Shown here in pieces: positions 6,137 to 8,359 of a stretch of DNA of 8,359 nucleotides. Source of the DNA: Pseudomonadota bacterium (GTDB lineage: Bacteria; Pseudomonadota; Alphaproteobacteria; Rhizobiales; Xanthobacteraceae); contig JAEYVN010000090.1 in assembly GCA_023431725.1 (NCBI GenBank), positions 1-8,359 of the forward strand. Reading direction: 5' to 3'. The translations under genes and the position numbers were made by a program. Position 1 is the first letter of the stretch, and the number at the start of each line of letters is the position of its first letter. The notes under the pieces are model-generated. The model made no database searches, had not been told where the DNA came from, and saw only the letters and a list, made by a program, of their open reading frames with translations.

Positions 6137-6562
6137 ATGGCTGTTCACTTCGCCAAGGATAACGAGGATGTCGAAACCCACGACATCAATGTCACCCCCT
6201 TCATCGACGTTATTCTTGTTCTGCTGATCATCTTCATGGTCGCAGCACCGCTCGCGACTGTGGATATCCCCGTCGACTTGCCGAGTTCGTCTGCACAGCA
6301 GACCCGTCGTCCCGACAAGCCGGTCTTCCTCACCGTGAAGCCAGATCTGTCACTGGCAGTCGGCGAGGAGATGATTTCGCGTTCAAGCCTTGCGTCGGCC
6401 CTCGAGGTCGCCACCAAGAACAACAAGGAAGAGCGCATCTTCGTGCGAGCCGACCGCGCCGTCAGCTACGGCGATGTCATGGAGGTCATGAACATGCTGC
6501 GCTCCGCGGGCTATCTGAAGATCGGCCTGGTCGGGCTTGAAGGACGCGACGACAAAAAATGA
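6137..6562 (+). CDS. exbD: TonB-system energizer ExbD
   Basis: This 141-residue protein matches the E. coli ExbD length. A short cytoplasmic N-terminus leads to one membrane helix (about 20-40, PFIDVILVLLIIFMVAAP). Asp24 in that helix corresponds to the essential proton-carrying Asp25 of E. coli ExbD. The periplasmic domain (about 42-141) has the expected pattern: VDIPVDLPSS, FLTVKPDLSLAVGEE, RIFVRADRAVSYGDVMEVMNML and GYLKIGLVG. It starts 6 nt after the exbB stop, with GGAG at 6124-6127 as the likely RBS inside the end of exbB. Its TGA overlaps the tonB start (ATGA). TolR is the alternative family, but the gene order favours ExbD. Confidence 0.96.
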   Translation: MAVHFAKDNEDVETHDINVTPFIDVILVLLIIFMVAAPLATVDIPVDLPSSSAQQTRRPDKPVFLTVKPDLSLAVGEEMISRSSLASALEVATKNNKEERIFVRADRAVSYGDVMEVMNMLRSAGYLKIGLVGLEGRDDKK

Positions 6563-7347
6563 CCGTCTCCGCCTCGATTGCCGGCGATCTTGATGAGGAC
6601 CTGCACCTCGGCCGCTGGGCTCTGGCCGGCGGTATTGTCGTCGCAGCGCATGCCGGCCTTGTCGCGGCTTACATGCTTATGGGCCCTACGGAACAGGTTG
6701 CGGGCGCAGCCGCTCAACCGATTCTGATTGATTTCGCGCCGGAAGCGGCGGCGCCTGAAACGGAAAACGACCTCGCGCCCGGCGAAGAATCTATGGAGTC
6801 GCAGGAAACGCCTGTGCCGGAGGTCAAACAGGAGGTCGCCGAGGAACCGATCCTTGAAGTGCCCCCGACCGAAACGCCAGACCCCGAAATCGTGATCCCG
6901 CCCAAGAAGGAAGAGGTCGTCGAGAAAAAGGAAGAACCGACGCCGAAGCCACCGGAGCCGGTCAAGGAGAAGCCGGTCGAGATCAAGAAGAAGTCCGTCC
7001 AGCAGCAGCGATCCGCACCCAAGACGCCGAAGCGGGCGCGCACGGCGGTCGCTCCCAATCCGGGGCTCGCCGGCTCGATCAATGCGTTGCCGAGCTACAA
7101 GAGCCTGCTCAGCGCCCATATCAATCGTTTCAAGCGCCCGGCCGGGGGCACGGGAACAGCTGTCGTGAGTTTTGTGGTCGATCGCAGCGGACGAGTCGTG
7201 TCCCGCAGTCTGACGCGATCGTCCGGCAATTCCGCCGCCGATGCCGAAGCGATGGCTACGATCGCGAGGGCTGCACCGATGCCGGCTTTCCCTGCGGCTG
7301 TCACACAGACAACGCTCGCGTTTACGCAGGCTATCCGCTTCAACTGA
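6559..7347 (+). CDS. tonB: Energy transducer TonB
   Basis: This 262-residue protein spans the periplasm and passes energy from ExbBD to outer-membrane receptors. It has a short cytoplasmic N-terminus and one membrane helix (about 20-42, WALAGGIVVAAHAGLVAAYM) in which His31 corresponds to the functional TonB transmembrane His. A long periplasmic linker follows, acidic and Pro-rich first (60-112), then Lys/Glu/Pro-rich (114-147). The C-terminal TonB domain (about 178-262) includes AVVSFVVDRSGRVVSRSL, SSGNSAADAEA and the closing LAFTQAIRFN. The segment around INRFKRPAGGTG (188-199) is shorter than in many TonB proteins and lacks the usual Tyr-Pro. The start overlaps the exbD stop; GAAGGA lies 14 nt upstream, a long spacing, so translation is probably coupled. 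The divergent receptor is its obvious client, and it may serve others. Confidence 0.95.
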   Translation: MTVSASIAGDLDEDLHLGRWALAGGIVVAAHAGLVAAYMLMGPTEQVAGAAAQPILIDFAPEAAAPETENDLAPGEESMESQETPVPEVKQEVAEEPILEVPPTETPDPEIVIPPKKEEVVEKKEEPTPKPPEPVKEKPVEIKKKSVQQQRSAPKTPKRARTAVAPNPGLAGSINALPSYKSLLSAHINRFKRPAGGTGTAVVSFVVDRSGRVVSRSLTRSSGNSAADAEAMATIARAAPMPAFPAAVTQTTLAFTQAIRFN

Positions 7348-7365
7348 GACCGCATGAATTACGGA

Positions 7366-7403
7366 TGCTTCGTGTGACGCCCATTGCCCGGCGCCACGAA
7401 GCA
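7366..7403 (+). terminator. Hairpin downstream of tonB, lacking a U-tract
   Basis: TGCTTCGTG (7366-7374) is the exact reverse complement of CACGAAGCA (7395-7403). An inner helix, CGCC (7378-7381) with GGCG (7390-7393), extends it across a small internal loop. It begins 19 nt after the tonB stop. No T-run follows, so it is not a canonical intrinsic terminator; it may protect the mRNA 3' end or work with Rho. It lies between the operon and the convergent tRNA-Val. Confidence 0.45.
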
Positions 7404-7482
7404 CCGCCTGGTCCCTTCCCCACGCGATCAGAGAGCCGCCAACTGCGTCCTAGAGAGACCTATGGAGCATGTGGGGGAACGA

Positions 7483-7558
7483 TGGTGGGCGGTGACGGGA
7501 TCGAACCGCCGACCCTCTCGGTGTAAACGAGATGCTCTACCAGCTGAGCTAACCGCCC
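7483..7558 (-). tRNA. tRNA-Val (anticodon TAC)
   Basis: Read on the minus strand this is a complete 76-nt cloverleaf. GGGCGGT pairs perfectly with ACCGCCC, followed by discriminator A and an encoded CCA (7485-7483). The D-arm is TAGCTCAGCTGGTAGAGCA, and the T-arm carries GGCGGTTCGATCCCGTC. The anticodon loop TTTACAC lies between CTCG and CGAG, giving TAC (valine). It is transcribed toward tonB. Confidence 0.97.
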
Positions 7559-7569
7559 GGACAAGGAGC

Positions 7570-7581
7570 CGCCGTACGGCG
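7570..7581. repeat. 12-bp perfect palindrome upstream of tRNA-Val
   Basis: CGCCGTACGGCG equals its reverse complement and lies 11 bp upstream of the tRNA 5' end, in the short gap after the Bug-family gene. It may be a stem in the tRNA 5' leader, a weak stop for the upstream gene, or chance. Confidence 0.35.
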
Positions 7582-7641
7582 TTCAAAGCCGAGTCATGCT
7601 CCAGCGCTGTCTTATGGCGAACCGCATGAGTGGTGCAAGGA

Positions 7642-8359
7642 TTATTGCTTCAGGCCAAGTGTGTTGACCAGTTCGCGAATATCACTTGCTTCCTTGGCCA
7701 TCAGCCGCCCGAGTTCCTCAGGCGTGCTGGTTGCAACCGAAAGGCCCAGGTCCTCGACCTTACGTTTCAACTCGGGATCGCGTCCCGCCTCGGCAAAGGC
7801 TGCATTCAGCCTGTTGATGACGGCCGGCGGAGTTCCTGGGGCTGCTGCGATGGCGAACCAATTCGCGACACTGGCATCCCCGAAACCAGCCTCCTGCAGC
7901 GTTGGCACATCGGGAATGATCGACCAGCGCTGCTGACCGTCGACCGCAATCGCCTTGACCTTCCCATCGGTCAAGAAACTCTTGGCCAAAGGCGCACTGG
8001 GCCACGCGACATCCAGTCGTCGGCCCAGCAGGTCGGTCATCATCGGCGAGCCGCCTTTGTAGTGCACGAATTGCGCCGGCGCTTTGGCAGCGGCGACCAG
8101 CTTGGCGGCAGCGAGATGCGATGGCGTGCCAACCCCTGGAGATCCGAAATTCAAACCGCCGGCTTTTGCTTTCCCAAACTCGACAAGCTCGGCGATGGAA
8201 TTGACCGGGCTATCGGCAGGCACGCCGACGACGGCTGTAAAATTAAAAAGCACCGAGATCGGCTGCGCGCCTTTGACGGGATCGTATGTGGCCGTGCTGC
8301 TCATCGCCGGGACAGTCGCGTGTTGCGAACCGGAAAACAGCAACAGCGTATAGCCGTCG
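7642..8359 (-). CDS. Bug/TctC-family tripartite tricarboxylate transporter substrate-binding protein, 5' end outside the window
   Basis: The visible 238 residues are the C-terminal part of a periplasmic solute receptor of the Bug family, which usually has about 320 residues with an N-terminal signal peptide. These proteins capture carboxylates or other small metabolites, sometimes for a TctAB membrane transporter. The frame stays open to the right edge and begins with DGYTLL, the typical end of the family's PDGYTLL motif, so the gene continues beyond the window; an internal TTG at 8343 is not the start. Further family motifs are VPADSPVNSIAELV, LNFGSPGVGTPSHLAA, HYKGGSPMMTDLLGRRLDV, PDVPTLQEAGF and APGTPPAVINRLNAAF. 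The ligand cannot be predicted, and no tctA or tctB is visible. It appears unrelated to the iron locus. It ends with TAA at 7642-7644, with no obvious terminator before tRNA-Val. Confidence 0.93.
   Translation of the reverse strand, partial: DGYTLLLFSGSQHATVPAMSSTATYDPVKGAQPISVLFNFTAVVGVPADSPVNSIAELVEFGKAKAGGLNFGSPGVGTPSHLAAAKLVAAAKAPAQFVHYKGGSPMMTDLLGRRLDVAWPSAPLAKSFLTDGKVKAIAVDGQQRWSIIPDVPTLQEAGFGDASVANWFAIAAAPGTPPAVINRLNAAFAEAGRDPELKRKVEDLGLSVATSTPEELGRLMAKEASDIRELVNTLGLKQ

Noticed and set aside
6511..7404. Minus-strand open frame of 297 codons opposite tonB
   Set aside because: Its Arg/Asp/Leu-rich low-complexity product is the reverse reading of the Pro/Lys/Glu-rich TonB linker.
7610..7640. 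Possible tRNA-Val promoter on the minus strand (TTGCAC and CATAAG, 16-bp spacing)
   Set aside because: Only 3/6 and 4/6 matches to consensus, which is expected often by chance; not annotated as a feature.

Overview
The window looks like chromosome of a rhizobial-type alphaproteobacterium (Hyphomicrobiales; Bradyrhizobium/Afipia/Rhodopseudomonas-like is my best guess from recall). The evidence is moderately high GC, an HU protein of the rhizobial type, a Bug-family solute receptor, and an ExbB with a long periplasmic N-terminal extension. No database was consulted, so the genus is an inference.

Layout. Positions 1-142 hold no gene but several small inverted repeats, lying just 3' of a minus-strand tRNA-Asp(GTC) at 143-219. 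A plus-strand HU gene (414-716) follows, with a perfect Shine-Dalgarno and a clear Rho-independent terminator (758-788). Facing it on the minus strand is a three-gene run read right to left: a TonB-dependent siderophore receptor (4874-2571), a PiuC/YbiX-type Fe(II)/2-oxoglutarate dioxygenase (2439-1756) and a Sel1-repeat protein (1759-815) whose start overlaps the dioxygenase stop. Divergent from the receptor across a 290-bp intergenic region is a tight plus-strand operon exbB (5165-6130), exbD (6137-6562) and tonB (6559-7347). A minus-strand tRNA-Val(TAC) (7483-7558) and the 3' part of a Bug/TctC-family periplasmic binding protein (7642 to the right edge, minus strand) complete the window.

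How it works together. The six central genes form a self-contained ferric-siderophore uptake module: an outer-membrane gate, its inner-membrane energy source (ExbB-ExbD-TonB), and a cytoplasmic dioxygenase of the type that accompanies Fiu/PiuA catecholate receptors. The Sel1 protein is the unexplained partner. The shared intergenic region carries a perfect 7-4-7 inverted repeat close to the receptor start, the best candidate for an iron-responsive operator. A strong hairpin separates receptor from dioxygenase and could uncouple their expression.

I see no CRISPR array, insertion sequence, phage gene or toxin-antitoxin pair. Most of the window is well-understood biology; the second-look items are the Sel1 partner, the RNA-structure candidates, the operator candidate and a shortened C-terminal domain in TonB.
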